Shown here in pieces: positions 45,515 through 56,641 of a stretch of 64,000 bases of DNA; the stretch's first letter is position 1, and every line of letters starts with the position of its first letter. The stretch lies in contig WAEK01000037.1 in assembly GCA_011634665.1 (NCBI GenBank), forward strand, positions 1 through 64,000, written 5' to 3'. This DNA comes from Mortierella sp. BCC40632 (taxonomy: Eukaryota; Mortierellomycota; Mortierellomycetes; Mortierellales; Mortierellaceae). The notes under the pieces were generated by a model that saw nothing but the letters and a program-made list of their open reading frames with translations, searched no databases and was not told the DNA's origin. The position numbers were made by a program, and so were the translations under genes.

Positions 45515-45520
45515 TATAAA
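45515..45520 (+). promoter_or_regulatory. TATA box
   Basis: TATAAA in GTGAGTATAAAAGAGG, 162-167 bp upstream of the ATG at 45682. Confidence 0.45.
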
Positions 45521-45681
45521 AGAGGAATGTAGGAACGAGTTTCTTGCTTCTCACCTCTTATCTCCACCTCCCCCAACCTCAAGGTATTACATCAGATTCG
45601 ACTACTCTGAGTAATTGTCTCTCTCTGATTCTCTGATTCTCTGAAAATTATTATTGGTCATGTCATTTACATCAGAGAGAA

Positions 45682-46673
45682 ATGGTAAATCAGACTAGAA
45701 GCATGAAGTATTGTTTGGATAATGCTTTGTTGGTTTATTTGCTCAATAACCTGACGGTTCATCTCTTGGTAGTAGAAAATGGACAAATCGGATCTATTCT
45801 GTGTCCAACTTTATTGGACAGGAATGAGAGCATTAAAGGACATAAGAAGCTATTACAAGCTGTTATTGCAGTTGCCGAGAAGCAATCTGGACTTCTTGTT
45901 AAAGAGACAAGATATTTCAAGAGACCTGGGAGGTCTTTCATTTTGAGAATACTTGAGAAGAAGATTGATATATTACAAAATCTTTCGAGTATTGTGTTAA
46001 GGCTTGATTTGGTTGACGATCCAAGGGTGATAATTCGTTTGAGTAACAAAGTCAATGTTGAACAGTTATTGGAAGATAAGACGGAGTGCACTAGAGAAAA
46101 CCTCTCTGCATCGGAGCCTCCTTCATTAGACTTTGACATGAAGGAGACTTTACATGGATACGAGGAACTAAAGAATGATTTGAGCCGAGCGTACCAGATC
46201 CAAGACGAACTCATGATGGAAGGAGTTGAAGGCCAGTCGGAGACTATTAGGATTGAGATTCAAGGATTGAGGATGCTCATTCTTCTAAGACTTGCTAAAC
46301 TCATTATTGGGCTTGGTTTGTTCGATGGGAAAGAGGTGGTGGAGGTATTGAGGGCTGTGGAACAGAAAGTCAGGTTGCAAAAGTATTGCAGGGCTCGCTT
46401 GGGTTAATCGAGCGTAAACTTGGTGATGAGAAGCAAGAATGGCAAGAGAGGGTGGTTGTGGAAGCCGCTGTCATGAAAGTGATCAATATGTTTTTACTTG
46501 AAAATGGCGTTTCTGAAGTCAAACTTTGGAGTACAGGATATCAAGACTATGTTAAGCTATTCGCGGAGAAGTTGAATGATGCAGATACAACGCAGCTATT
46601 GGAGGTGTTTCAAGACATTGAAAATATTCTTAACCGATCGAACAAGGGAAGGCATGAATCAAACTTTGATTGA
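45682..46673 (+). CDS. Orphan helical protein
   Basis: ATG at 45682 (MVNQTRSMKYCLDNALLVYL). The frame is open to 46407, and one more A in the A4 run near 46381 joins VRLQ to KVLQGSLGLIERKLGDEKQE and on to NKGRHESNFD, about 330 residues. It is predominantly alpha-helical with repeated leucines (SFILRILEKKIDILQNLSSI, EELKNDLSRAYQIQDELMME, LRMLILLRLAKLIIGLGLFD, VVEAAVMKVINMFLLENGVS). No motif of a known family is recognised. Because both parts keep strong coding character, the break looks recent or artefactual. Confidence 0.6.
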
Positions 46674-46969
46674 TAACTATAGTGGCATGAGAATTCATAC
46701 TGTTTTACTGCTTGCTGTAAAAGAACATTAAAAATGGCGATTATTTGAGATGAAAAAGGACTTTATGAAGGAGGGACTACCGATAGTAGATAATAAGCAT
46801 GCGGAATCAAGCTTTCTCCAGGCAAAACTTACCCGTGGCTTAGGCTGTGTATTTTTTTAATAAAAAAAAATGGTTTGGACAGTGCTTCCTCGGCCAATTG
46901 TCAACCAAATAAACACTATCTGCTAATGTCAACCAAACTGTCACTGTTAATGCTTTGTCTTTTCTCTCA

Positions 46970-47390
46970 GAACCGCCATCTGGCCACTGTACTCATTCGC
47001 TCCATGAGTGAAGATGTTCCCTTGTTGGCCGGTATTGTGTAACTCCGAACTTTTGCCACAGTCACAAAGATCGTCCATCTCGTCTGACTCGCCCCCGTCT
47101 TTGAACCAATTGTTTCATTCTTCCTTTTCATCGGTGTTGTCCGGTCTCACTTTTGAGTATTCTTGTCCTGTCGTGATGCCGTTTTCACGTTCCCATTCTA
47201 TGACGGCCTTGTAACGCGGAATCTAAATGAGGCCGTAATCCTTGTCAAAAATATTTTGATAGAAATTGTAAGTGGCCTCCCACCCAATACCACGCGGTAC
47301 ATCGCTTGCCGCTTGAATCGTCTCAGTGAGCTAAGATGGAAATATCCCGCGATAGAAACCCTTCATTGTCCATCTGTCGTTATCGACTCG
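46970..47390 (-). pseudogene. Decayed minus-strand coding remnant
   Basis: The minus strand keeps one frame with two internal stops: TIQAASDVPRGIGWEATYNF, YQNIFDKDYGLI (stop), IPRYKAVIEWERENGITTGQ, YSKVRPDNTDEKEE (stop), NNWFKDGGESDEMDDLCDCG and GNIFTHGANEYSGQMAVL. Composition is clearly protein-like, and more GC-rich than its neighbours. It may be a piece of a transposon protein, but I do not recognise the family. The short plus-strand frames at 47008 and 47163 are then shadows. Confidence 0.45.
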
Positions 47391-47888
47391 ACATAGTCGC
47401 TCCTCTGAACCAGACCGTGAGGTGCTTGTCAGTCAATGTCTGGACGCAGTGAGTGGATTGCACGTTGAGCTCTGTGTGATGAAAGCCAAGAGGAGTGCGC
47501 TCGAGCTTAGGCTGTCTGTTATAAGTTGAGAATTCTTTATGTTGTATTCACAAAAGGAGGAGGTGATTTGTCAAATGTCACATGTCATCTGCGTTGGACA
47601 GATTTAGCGAAAGTATATTTCGGGTAACAATGTGCGACTAGCAATTTAAAAAAAAAAAAAAATGTAGGGCGGTTTCGTTTAATCAACTTAACAATCAGTA
47701 TATTTTACGCTAATTTTATAAAGATAAATAGTAGTGGTTTGCACTCATTTTTTCGACAAAGCGTTTATCTTATTTTTTTAATTCTCCAGGAGGCGAAGGT
47801 GCGAATGGCTGGTTCTAGTTGGTGGTATATAGTTACCAACTCTTTCGCAAGGAAAAATGACTATGAGAGGCTAAAAAAAAAAATCACG
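47391..47888. other. Intergenic
   Basis: No supported feature apart from an A15 run near 47648-47662. Confidence 0.4.
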
Positions 47889-48726
47889 ATGAAAGAAAAA
47901 TGATGGGGATAATCCCAAGAAACTTCGCTCTCATAATCTGTCAGAGAAAGTAGCGGATTTTGGAGGAAGGCCTCGACATTTTAATATTATTTCAAAGTTA
48001 TTTACAGCAAAGGAAATCAGGGAGGGTCTGATGTCAAGAGATAATATCAATGAGATGGAAAAGGATTTAAATGATGGGTAAGAACTAAATGTAGTGATAA
48101 TAATAGTACAATGAAACGAACTCATGACAGTATTAACATGGTTGACTCATTTATTAGAAAAAAGTAATCGAATTTAAAGATAAGGAGGTGCTTGTTAAAT
48201 TTGAGTACAAAGGGAAAATGGGATGGATTGATGAGGATGACAATGTGCAACATTTTGGTCTGAATGACAAGCTTAATGTAGTAGGAGGGCCTATTATCAA
48301 CAATGAGGACGGATCGTGGTCAAATCTTGAAGATGACCCTTTTCGCAATGACGATTGTAAGGTAGGAATTGAGTTTGAGTTTAAGGATCAAGATAGTATA
48401 AATGACTTTCGCAAAATAGTCAATGAGGGGGGGATAATATAATTGTTAGGGGTACGTTGACAAGTCTTATATTGAAAGGGAGCGAGTGTCGACCTAGTTT
48501 TCAGGTGTCAGCGCAGGTACTGTTCAAAGTCAGTGTGGAAGATAAAGTGGAAGGCCCAAACAATTATGATAATGATATGTTAAAAGAATGTAAGGTGGTA
48601 AGATACTACATATGGAAGAGTTGTAGATGGAAGGACATGGACAGTTTTTCACAAGAACATGAAAGAGAATGGAGGGTTAGATATGGAAAATTAGTCTATA
48701 AAAAATGGAAGAAAGAGGTGGAATGA
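47889..48726 (+). CDS. Orphan OB-like protein
   Basis: Start 47889. One A fewer in GAAAAATG gives MKENDGDNPKKLRSHNLSEK and GRPRHFNIISKLFTAKEIRE. The donor GTAAGA is at 48078, with an acceptor TTATTAG near 48160. Exon 2 has VLVKFEYKGKMGWIDEDDN, VGIEFEFKDQDSINDFRKIV. One more G in the G7 run near 48427 then gives NEGGDNIIVRGTLTS and FQVSAQVLFKVSVEDK, ending KKWKKEVE. Strand, strand, helix, then I-V-RG-T-L and a final strand reproduces the OB-like pattern seen at 34498 and 28373. Role unknown. Nucleic-acid binding is suggested by fold only. Confidence 0.52.
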
Positions 48727-49074
48727 TGATGGTAGACATGGAGGAAAGCAGTGAGGGTCTATCATCAAAACTTAACTAGAAAGAGTTAAAAAAAGTAAAT
48801 ATAAAAACAGTGGACGGGTTACATCTATGGTGGATCTGATGTTGTGCAGGAGAAAATAAGGAGGTGAGAGAGAGGGGGGCAGAGGGTAAGGGTAGAATAG
48901 GAGATGAATTGAGAGCGAATGTTTTGGAACGATAGTTAAAAAGCAGAGGAAGTTGTGGAAGAAAGAAATGTAAAAAAAAAAAGATACAGCAGGTGTATGA
49001 GGATTCAAAAAGTTAGGGTGTAATCGAGTGAATGGTGGACACCTTGATAAAAAACCAGCATTTGTGTTAGTTGT

Positions 49075-49076
<2 letters not shown>

Positions 49077-49116
<40 letters not shown>

Positions 49117-49268
49117 GGGAGGGATTGGGCATGGGGGGGGGGGGATTGAGAGAGAGGGGCGAGGGTAGCAGTCCCAGAGGGGCAGTCACAGAATCAGACA
49201 CACAGGAGCACAGGAGGGGAGGAGAAGCCCTCTTGTGTTCAGGGTCGGTGAGGGTAGTGAGGGTCGTG
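49077..49268 (+). repeat. Long-repeat fragment E (GA tract and part of a minisatellite unit)
   Basis: (GA)n, GGAAGGGAGGGATTGGGC, AGCAGTCCCAGAGGGGCAGT and TTGTGTTCAGGGTCGGTGAG match copies A, C and D up to GAGGGTAGTGAGGGT. The 28S part and gene 2 are missing. Confidence 0.85.
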
Positions 49269-49837
49269 AATCCAAAGTTTTTAGTTGCAATCAAGAAGAA
49301 ACCAGACCTGTCGACATAGAAAAGACACGTAAACGTAAAAGGGTAGAATAAAGAGACGATGAGATAGGGACATTTAATAGGAAGAAACTGGGGGATAGAC
49401 TATTTGAATAGGGACGGTAGAAGAAAAAAAAAAGGTAGCGTAGAGTGTTGAAGATTCAAAAAGTAAGTGAGGAAGGGAAAAGGAAAGGATAGGCACGTGA
49501 AATTCACCAGGGTTTATGTCAGCTTTATGAGGATTTGGATGGTGTGGGGATCCATGATTGGGTTGGGGCGTAGAATGTGTGAATGGGAATGGCATTGTGC
49601 AGTAGAGAAAGGAAATTTGTATCTCAATAATTGGAAAAAAAAAGAATGGCTTCTGTGAGAGGAGTAACTGATGGTCAATAACCGGGTTAGAAATGATAAG
49701 AATGGGGGAATGGGGTGTTTTTTTTTTCTTTTCTTTTTATAACTTGATTCTGTCCGTTGACTTTTCTAATGAGAAAGGGCTCTATAAGTCAACGGTCTTT
49801 GCCACTAGTTTGAGCAAAGACGTCAGATTCCAAATAG

Positions 49838-49843
49838 TATAAA
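49838..49843 (+). promoter_or_regulatory. TATA box shared in sequence with 28244
   Basis: The same ATAGTATAAATAGA core as at 28241, 135 bp before the paralogous start codon at 49973. Confidence 0.55.
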
Positions 49844-49972
49844 TAGATGGTCCGAAGAGCGAAGGAGAAGCTTATCCAGTTCCTCCCGTTCTCCACAGCT
49901 CACTTCCCTTTTTCCTCATTTAATTAAACCAGATAGATAAAAAAGAAAAAAAGAAAAGTAAAGAACCACCAA

Positions 49973-51017
49973 ATGTCGTCCAAAAAAGAACAAGGCAGGA
50001 GCGTCCTCTACCCGCAATGGCTACGAAAGGCTCAGACAAGATGATGAGGACGAAGAGGAGAAAAGGCAAAAAGACCACCTCCTCCGTTCCAATACACACC
50101 ACTACTCCTTCAAGCCAGGGTGACCGTGAAAGACCGACTCTTTTCTAGCAGCAACTTGGCAAAAACAGAAAACAGAGAGGAAGCTCTAATGTCTGACCTC
50201 TCTTCAGGCATTGGGTCGCTTATTGGACGGATGACCGGTCTTGGTGTTTCATCATCAGGTTCGGAGAGAAATGAATGGAAAAGAGAAAAGTCTAAGCAAA
50301 AGGTAGGTTCTAATGTTGATTGGTGTGTCATTGTCATTCTGTTTTTGGTTCAAAATCTGATATAAAAAAAAGTGCTAATTTTACTTTCATTGCGGACAAA
50401 AAAAATAACAAGTTGTCTATTGGACGAATTGGGGAACGGAAAAGAGTTTATGATGAGTGTCTATAGTCCAAGAATATCGGTCGAGGAAGAGAAAAAAATA
50501 TTTGTATCTATGGCAGGATAAGAGTTGGGAAATTATTCATCATGAAAGGGAAATACTGGCGAAATATTCTCATGAGCAGCAAGTTTTTTATATGACTACA
50601 ATAGGCCTATGTATAAGCGAATGGGAATATGATACTCCACCTGTCGAATTGGTCTTTCGCGAGATAAATGTGGAAGTTAATGTCTCCTTAAACTCTGAGG
50701 AAAGAACGAAGTTTTTAAGACTAGCCCGAAGTAATAGAGGTTCACCGATTGTTATGAAGGGGAAGATTAGTAATTCGAGTATTGAGAAAAGAAATTCGAG
50801 AGCTGGTTCGCAAAATATTACGGTTGGAAGTATCAATCGAAACTGTGTCCATAATGTACAGTCACTGGGAACGAATTCGAAAAGTAGTCGAAGTAAAAAC
50901 AAGGAGTTAGTTAGGCTTTCAGGCATTAGAGACGTCGAGCAACGTGAGCCTCAGATTGTTGAAGTTTCAGAGGATTTTTTTGTGGAAAAATCTCAAGGAG
51001 AACGTAGAAGAAATTAA
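49973..51017 (+). pseudogene. Decayed paralogue of 28373-29342 (OB-like)
   Basis: The first exon resembles its sister (NGYERLRQDDEDEEEKRQ after one A fewer near 49985). Another A near 50072 leads into VTVKDRLFSSSNLAKTE and ALMSDLSSGIGSLIGRMTGL. A GTAGGT donor is at about 50302 and an acceptor CTATAG at about 50466. Directly after it, REKNICIYGRIRVGKLFIM aligns with the sister's KEIIICITIFG region, and further frame changes lead to YDYNRPMYKRMGI and then VEVNVSLNSEERTKFLRLA and GSPIVMKGKISNSS, the OB-like end. At least four frame changes are needed, so I call it a pseudogene. The final 186-residue frame is open from 50460. Confidence 0.55.
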
Positions 51018-51854
51018 TATAACGAGACATTTTTTTTCATAAGGGATTATCTAAATATTTTCAGGCAAAGAAGAGGAAAAAAAATCGATCGAGCGAATGA
51101 CGAGAAGTGGAGGAGAGTTAACGGGGAGTTAGATTTTAGATAGAGTAAAATGAAAAAAGAAGAAGAAGAAAAAAAATAGTGTGTTGAAAAGCGGAAATGA
51201 GTAGTGTAACAGAAGGGGGAAAACTGGGGAGGGGAAAAAAAAAAAAGAAGAAGAAGAAGGAGAAGAGAGATCCGGTAGGGGAGTGTAGGAGAGAGAGAGA
51301 GAGAGAGAGAGGGGGGAGAGAGAGAGAGAGAGATCGGGAAGGGAGGGGAAAAGCAACGGAAGGGCGGGAATGGGGCAACGGAAAGGGGGGGAAGAGGCAA
51401 CGAAAGGGCGGGGATTGAGAGAGAGAGAGGGGGCGAGGGCAAAGCAGTCCCGGAGAGACAGTCAAGAATCAGACACAGGAGCACAGGGGGGAGGGGACAC
51501 AGCAGAGAGGGGCAGCCAGAGAGAGGGAAGGGAATCCCCTTGTGTTCAGGGGGGGGGAGGGTAGAGGAGGGTGGTTGAGGGTAGGGTGGTTGTAGGTTGT
51601 TGTAGAGGGGGGGGGACACAGCAGAGAGGGCGCCAGAGAGAGGGAAGGGAATCCCTCTTGTGTTCAGGAGGGGGGGAGGGTAGTGAGGGTGGTTGAGGGT
51701 AGGGGTGGTTGTAGGTTGTTGTAGAGGGAGGGGACACAGCAGCAGAGAGGGCGCTTTTTTTTTTTTTTTACAAAGACAATGATCTCTCTCTGATCTTTAC
51801 GCAGCAAGCTTTTATTATAAAAAAGAAGAAGAAGAATCGTTTTTTTAAAAAAAA

Positions 51855-52250
51855 CAAATCTGTAGAACAATGGGCTTAATCTCAGCAGCTCGTAGCAACA
51901 AGGCTACTCGACTGCTTACAATACCCTGTTCATAAAAAGTCGTCTGCAATGGATTTATCTCTTCCAATATTTTGTTTTAAAAGCAGGTGCCTCACACAGC
52001 CTTTCCGCCATGCAAGACCTCCCCACGTAGTATGACTCAGGGCCCGAAGACCTATTCGTATTCAACTAGATATCGGAAAAGGCGGTAATCGTCGCGTTCT
52101 AGCACGGATTCTGACTTAGAGGCGTTCAGCCATAATCCAACGGATGATAGCTTTCGGGTCATTGCCTGCTCAGGCAGACCCAAATACCAATTATCCGAAT
52201 GAAGTGTTCCTCTCGTACTAACTTCAATTACTATTGCAACAACACTTCAT

Positions 52251-52305
<55 letters not shown>

Positions 52306-52349
52306 ATTAGTGGGTGAACAATCCAACGCTTACTGAATTCTGCTTCAGT

Positions 52350-52385
<36 letters not shown>

Positions 52386-52424
52386 AACGTCGCTATGAAC
52401 GCTTGGCTGCCACAAGCCAGTTAT
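51855..52424 (-). rRNA. 28S rRNA 3'-terminal fragment, copy D (partial)
   Basis: Same ~570-nt segment, sarcin-ricin loop and 5' edge as copies A-C, with one extra T (AGCTTTCGGG near 52152). Confidence 0.93.
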
Positions 52425-52628
52425 TATAACCCTCTTATAAATTCTCCTCTAGGAAGCAAGAGAATTTGGAGGGCGGTTATTGGGAGGCAGGGAGGGAAAG
52501 GAAATTCAGGCTTCGGGGTCGGGGCGGGGCTATATAGGGAAGAGCGAGATGGGGGATTGAGCTTTTTGGGAAAAGGGCGGGGTAACGGGCGGGGAGAATC
52601 AGGTTGGTAGGGAGGGAGGGAGGAGGGG

Positions 52629-52635
52629 TATAAAA
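52629..52635 (+). promoter_or_regulatory. TATA box retained from the long repeat, copy D
   Basis: TATAAAA in the intact hairpin 2/GC-rich block. Its own gene 2 is absent, and the next start codon downstream is that of 53017. Confidence 0.45.
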
Positions 52636-53016
52636 GGGAGGGAGGAGGGGTCAGACTCTGGGACATATCCATCTCACGAAGTCACGAAGTCGCCATCAGA
52701 GTCACCATCAGGACTTTAAAGGTACGGTGCGTGCCCAGGTGTCGATGGGTCACAAGGGTACTGTTACTGACACGCATTGTTAATAATTTGCAAGGTAGAG
52801 TGAAAGTGTTACGTTGAGTGTAACAAGAACAAGTTTTATTTAACATAATAGATCAAGTGAACTTCTATAAAAAGCGGGTAATATGGTATACAAAAAGGGA
52901 AGGGGCGTGTTGAGATTTGTACTAGGAAAGGAGGCTGGGCCGGCGCCGGGGAGGGGGGACCAGGTTTTGGTTGGTCAGGTCCGGAACAAGATGGGACCCG
53001 GATTGGCGTGAATAGA

Positions 53017-53705
53017 ATGAAGTCAGTTAGGTTGAAGGTGACAGGTCCAGGAGTATGTATACGAGACGATGGCGATGAGTGTGGTGAAACAGAGGATGGC
53101 ATGGTTACATGGATTATTCATTGTAATGTTGATGTACTTAAAAATCCAGCTGGGGTCGATGGGAGTAATTTGAGAGGTCTGCAAAGTGATTTTTTTTTGG
53201 TAGAGTATGCCTTTGGTAATCTTCGTGCCGAAAGATTAGACAATTCCTTGTTAGGATTACATGTTGTAGCTTTTTTTAAGACACCCAAAAAAAAGGAGAC
53301 AAACTGCGAATTCAACAAGGGGATATTTTTATGCAAAGAGGAGAAATGTGTGTTGAACACAGGGATCTAATCAGTGAATTGCCGTTATTAAGAACGTTCA
53401 GGGTCAAGCAATTCTGTGGTTTTGTTGGATATGAATCAGGGAGAGGAATGAAATTTGATAAAATTAATATTGTTGACGGCCATAAGATTTGGACATTGAG
53501 AAATTTAGAACGCTTTGCGCCAGTCTTTGCCACTCATGATTACGAAAAAGAGGTACATGGAGATAAAGCGAGATTTTATTATGGGATTCAGTTAAGGGAT
53601 GAAGTGTATGTTAGGGAGAAAGGGGAAGGTTTCTTAGAGGAAAGAGATTATTTGTGCTTGGCAAAGAATAATGTGGTAGATGATATCGAAGATGCAGGGC
53701 AGTAA
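53017..53705 (+). CDS. Orphan protein, possibly OB-like
   Basis: ATG at 53017 (MKSVRLKVTGPGVCIRDDGD). It continues TWIIHCNVDVLKNPAGVDGS and LLGLHVVAFFKTPKKKETNC. One more T in the T5 run near 53327 joins KGIF to MQRGEMCVEHRDLISELPLL, then VKQFCGFVGYESGRGMKFDK and KARFYYGIQLRDEVYVREKG, ending IEDAGQ, about 230 residues. It alternates strands with a short helix and is cysteine-containing. The pattern resembles the OB-like group, but less clearly. It lies about 390 bp downstream of the repeat-derived TATA box of copy D. Confidence 0.52.
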
Positions 53706-53755
53706 ATAAAGCTCTAGTAAAAGTTTAGAAATATATTTATTGAGTAAAGAGAAGA

Positions 53756-54040
53756 TTAAGTATAATCGTAGTGGGAGAAGTCGCGTCTGGATTCGTTGGG
53801 GTGTACAATGTTATTAACTGAATTGTGAACTGCTTGATTAAATTGTTTTTTTTTTATTTGTTCTCGGATTTTATAAAAGTGCATTAGTAGGAGAAGGAAT
53901 GTGCAAGCACAAATGGAGAATGTGGAAAAAAGGATAGCTCTCTCAGGTTTATTGAAATCACAAGAGAAAATGGGTAAGGCAGTGATTTGTTCGAGCTGAG
54001 GATCAGAGCTGGGTTGTTGAGGAGGGATAGGTAAACTCAT
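53756..54040 (-). CDS. Small single-pass membrane protein
   Basis: Starts MSLPIPPQQPSSDPQLEQIT. A hydrophobic segment ILFSTFSICACTFLLLLMHF (residues about 37-56) is followed by a basic cytoplasmic-type stretch YKIREQIKKKQ and the end FSHYDYT. About 94 residues. No family recognised. It lies downstream of, and on the same strand as, the LPMO-like gene. Confidence 0.5.
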   Translation of the reverse strand: MSLPIPPQQPSSDPQLEQITALPIFSCDFNKPERAILFSTFSICACTFLLLLMHFYKIREQIKKKQFNQAVHNSVNNIVHPNESRRDFSHYDYT

Positions 54041-54211
54041 ATTAGAGCTTAACAAAAGTTTGATGAGAATGATTTATTAATACAAACCTTGTAAAGGTCA
54101 AAGTAACGAATGGGATATTCGAACTAATCGCGGCATGTTGTAGTCGTTGGAAGAGTGTTACGAGAATCTCTTATAAAGGGGACATAATCTTAACAGTAAA
54201 CAATTATAGAG

Positions 54212-55126
54212 TTAAAACGGCAGGATATCCAAAAATAAGATTGTTAAAAGGTAAACAAGTATTATAGCAAGAAAATAACTCGAATCCTGGCAAATTAAGA
54301 AGGAAGCATTTGAGGGGACGTAGTAATATCGTGTAATGTTTTTTGGAGGGGTCTGAATGGAGTGGTTATTGGTGTTTTGTGAGTTGATATTCAAAGAGGT
54401 TGTTAAGTGGATATCACCACATGAGGTGTACCACTCGTTTTCGTTCAATAGCCATCTCCATTGAATAGAATAGTATCCGACCTGAAGAGACAGAGGAACT
54501 GTGAAACAGTCACCGCAAGGCCAAATATCAGGGTCTTTATCCTTATTAGTACAATTCTTAAAGTCTAATGAAGCGATGATATTAGATAGAAACTCTTTTT
54601 GGGTTGGATCTTGGGACGGATTCACTTTTGAAAATGAGATTGAGATGGGTTGGTTTTTTTCAGAGGGAACAGCGTGATTTTTTGCAGGCCATCTGACACA
54701 AATGTTGTCACCAGGTTTGATAGTTGTCATCTGACCCACCTTCCTATTGAATCTGTCAAGGCCAGTGTATGCATTCTGTATAGGAGAAGCCATTGTTTCA
54801 TCTGCTCCAGGTTCTTCACCCTGAATTCCATTAGAACAAGGAATTGAGTTTAGTGGATCTGGGTTAGAATGAGACTGTTGGTAATGTCTATTAACTTTGT
54901 CTGAATCCAGAGAGGCGAAAGGTCCTGCGTCAATGGGAAATCGTCTAGGAAAGCCTGCGCAATAGCCGTTCGTGTCAGACCAAGAAGGGTTAGTTGGATC
55001 TTTAAATCTCCAGTCGAAACAATCAACATAAGAGTGGGCATTTGTGATAGAAATGAACACGGTCAGAAAGAGAAAGAGTTGTAACAGAGACATTATGAAA
55101 GGAAATGGCCATAAGAGGCAGGTCAT
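54212..55126 (-). CDS. LPMO-like secreted protein with C-terminal anchor
   Basis: The frame is open from 55126. The second Met (residue 12) gives the better signal peptide, MSLLQLFLFLTVFISITNA, with cleavage before HSYVDCFDWRF. A mature N-terminal His plus His151 (ICVRWPAKNHAV) would form the copper histidine brace of lytic polysaccharide monooxygenases. The core has seven or more Cys (CAGFPRRF, CSNG, C-x2-C in WPCGDCF) and ends EWYTSCGDIHLTT. An Asn/Ser-rich linker and a hydrophobic C-terminus (YFLAIILVYLLTILFLDILP) suggest a GPI or membrane anchor. LPMOs oxidatively cleave chitin, cellulose or related glycans, while His-brace relatives can instead handle copper. The CAZy family is not assignable by eye. 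It reads open without correction. Confidence 0.66.
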   Translation of the reverse strand: MTCLLWPFPFIMSLLQLFLFLTVFISITNAHSYVDCFDWRFKDPTNPSWSDTNGYCAGFPRRFPIDAGPFASLDSDKVNRHYQQSHSNPDPLNSIPCSNGIQGEEPGADETMASPIQNAYTGLDRFNRKVGQMTTIKPGDNICVRWPAKNHAVPSEKNQPISISFSKVNPSQDPTQKEFLSNIIASLDFKNCTNKDKDPDIWPCGDCFTVPLSLQVGYYSIQWRWLLNENEWYTSCGDIHLTTSLNINSQNTNNHSIQTPPKNITRYYYVPSNASFLICQDSSYFLAIILVYLLTILFLDILPF

Positions 55127-55608
55127 AATATTAAGTGAAAGTGAATGTATACAAACGTTAATAAAAAGTGGTAATAGGATTAAACTTTTTTAGTATAAAG
55201 GAATATGGGAATAATTTAAGCGGCAGTTGTTAAATGATGTTTTTTAAATAACTGTATATAGTGAGGATCAATGACAACAGGACCATATAATGGTAGAATG
55301 AAATAAATGATAGAATGAGGTTAAAGTAACAGATCACCTAAAAAGTGTAGCATATAGAGTGGTTTATTGGGTTAATGGGAACATAAAAGGAAGAGAAACT
55401 CTTGCTATTATTAAAATGTACGTATTTTAAATAGAGCATTTCGCTGGTTGTGGAATTAAAAGTTGAAGTGTCAACATTGATAACAAGGTCTAGCTTAACT
55501 GGGTTTTTTTTTAAAAGAAACCCAGTCACAAGAAGAGGCATACGTGCTGTGGTTAAAAGAAAACGGATTTCGGTGCGTTAATAATTTCCAATATCACAGA
55601 GGATTGCT

Positions 55609-56357
55609 ATGCAGAATAAAAGGAAGAGACGGTTCAGCGCAGGGGATAGTAAGTATAGGAAATCTAGTGAAGTCGTAGAATAATATATTGAGAATGATTG
55701 AGATGTGAAGAATACTAATTCAGGTCAAAAGATGTGACACATAGAATTTTTGGACAGCCAGACCGAAGCACAATTTCCAAAAAACAAAGGAGTAATATAC
55801 TTCAAACAGAGAAAGAAAATATTGATCTAGAAGGTGTGGAGCTAGATGGATGCATGGTGAAGATTGTGACAGTTCCTTATTTCTCCAAAGGGAGCAAAGG
55901 CTATGTTGAGGGATGGAATTTGTTGAATGATGGATGTTCAGGGGTGTCATTCGATGCAGAGGTTATTAAAGTCAAAGGGAATGAGGGGATTAAGGATAGA
56001 ATAATTAGTGCGAGAATGGAATTTGAGACAAGAAAAAACCCATTTGATGGAGCATATCTGTACAAAGGTAGAACATGCTATATATCAGGTAAATTTGTAG
56101 GATTTCGGGTCGGGAAAAACAACTTGGTGCCGTGGTATTGTACGTTTGTGGTAAACAGGATGTGGAGGGACGAGGAGTGCTTCGAGGAGGAAGGGTTAAG
56201 TTGCTTCGAAGAGATAAGGAAGAGAGGAGATTTGAGAAGATTTAAAGCTCTAGTCGGAGCGGGTGATCCTATTGTGACATTTACAGAAGAGAGCAAGGAA
56301 AGTCAAAAGAGAATGAGATTTGATGTTAGTGTGTTTGATGAGAAAAAAAGCAAATAA
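55609..56357 (+). CDS. Orphan OB-like protein
   Basis: Exon 1 (55609-55648) is MQNKRKRRFSAGD, with a GTAAGT donor. The acceptor is probably the AG at about 55730, in phase with VTHRIFGQPDRSTISKKQR. The main part has VELDGCMVKIVTVPYFSKGS, GVSFDAEVIKVKG, ISARMEFETRKNPFDGAYLY, KGRTCYISGKFVGFRVGKNN and VPWYCTFVVNRMW: repeated strands with KG-x-x-x-x-ISG, as in the OB-like group. A helical tail ends FDEKKSK. About 220 residues. No named family. An RNA- or DNA-binding role is only suggested by the fold-like pattern. Confidence 0.55.
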
Positions 56358-56368
56358 GTGGAAGAAAA

Positions 56369-56641
56369 TCAATGGAATAGAATGTCATAATTATAGAAAG
56401 GTAGAAAAAAGTAGAAAGTGAGAAGATGTGGAGAACCCCATTTCGAAAAAGGATGTGTTTGTTCAGAATCTCGACAAATCGTACTTTCCAAGCGTTTTGA
56501 CATTAGCTCGTTAAGCGAATTTAACAGACCCTCTTCGCTTTTATCCCCATACAAAGAATGAACTGTGTTTAATTTGAGAAGACAAGAACGGAAAAAGAAA
56601 GATAGGGATTTGAATGACATTGAGTCTAATTGAAATAACAT
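56369..56641 (-). CDS. Possible small minus-strand protein
   Basis: ATG at 56641 opens LDSMSFKSLSFFFRSCLLKL, HSLYGDKSEEGLLNSLNELM and ICRDSEQTHPFSKWG. The middle is protein-like, but the end is Phe/Leu-rich from composition. No family and no neighbouring exon found. Confidence 0.3.
   Translation of the reverse strand: MLFQLDSMSFKSLSFFFRSCLLKLNTVHSLYGDKSEEGLLNSLNELMSKRLESTICRDSEQTHPFSKWGSPHLLTFYFFLPFYNYDILFH

Larger units (their letters stand above)
51110..52742 (+). repeat. Long chimeric repeat, copy D (ends before gene 2)
   Basis: From the GAAGAAGAAGAAGGAGAA tract shared with copy C, through (GA)n, about two minisatellite units, the 28S fragment, hairpin 2 and the TATA block, to CGTGCCCAGGTGT at 52742. 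There it breaks off into single-copy sequence, so gene 2 is missing. Confidence 0.88.
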
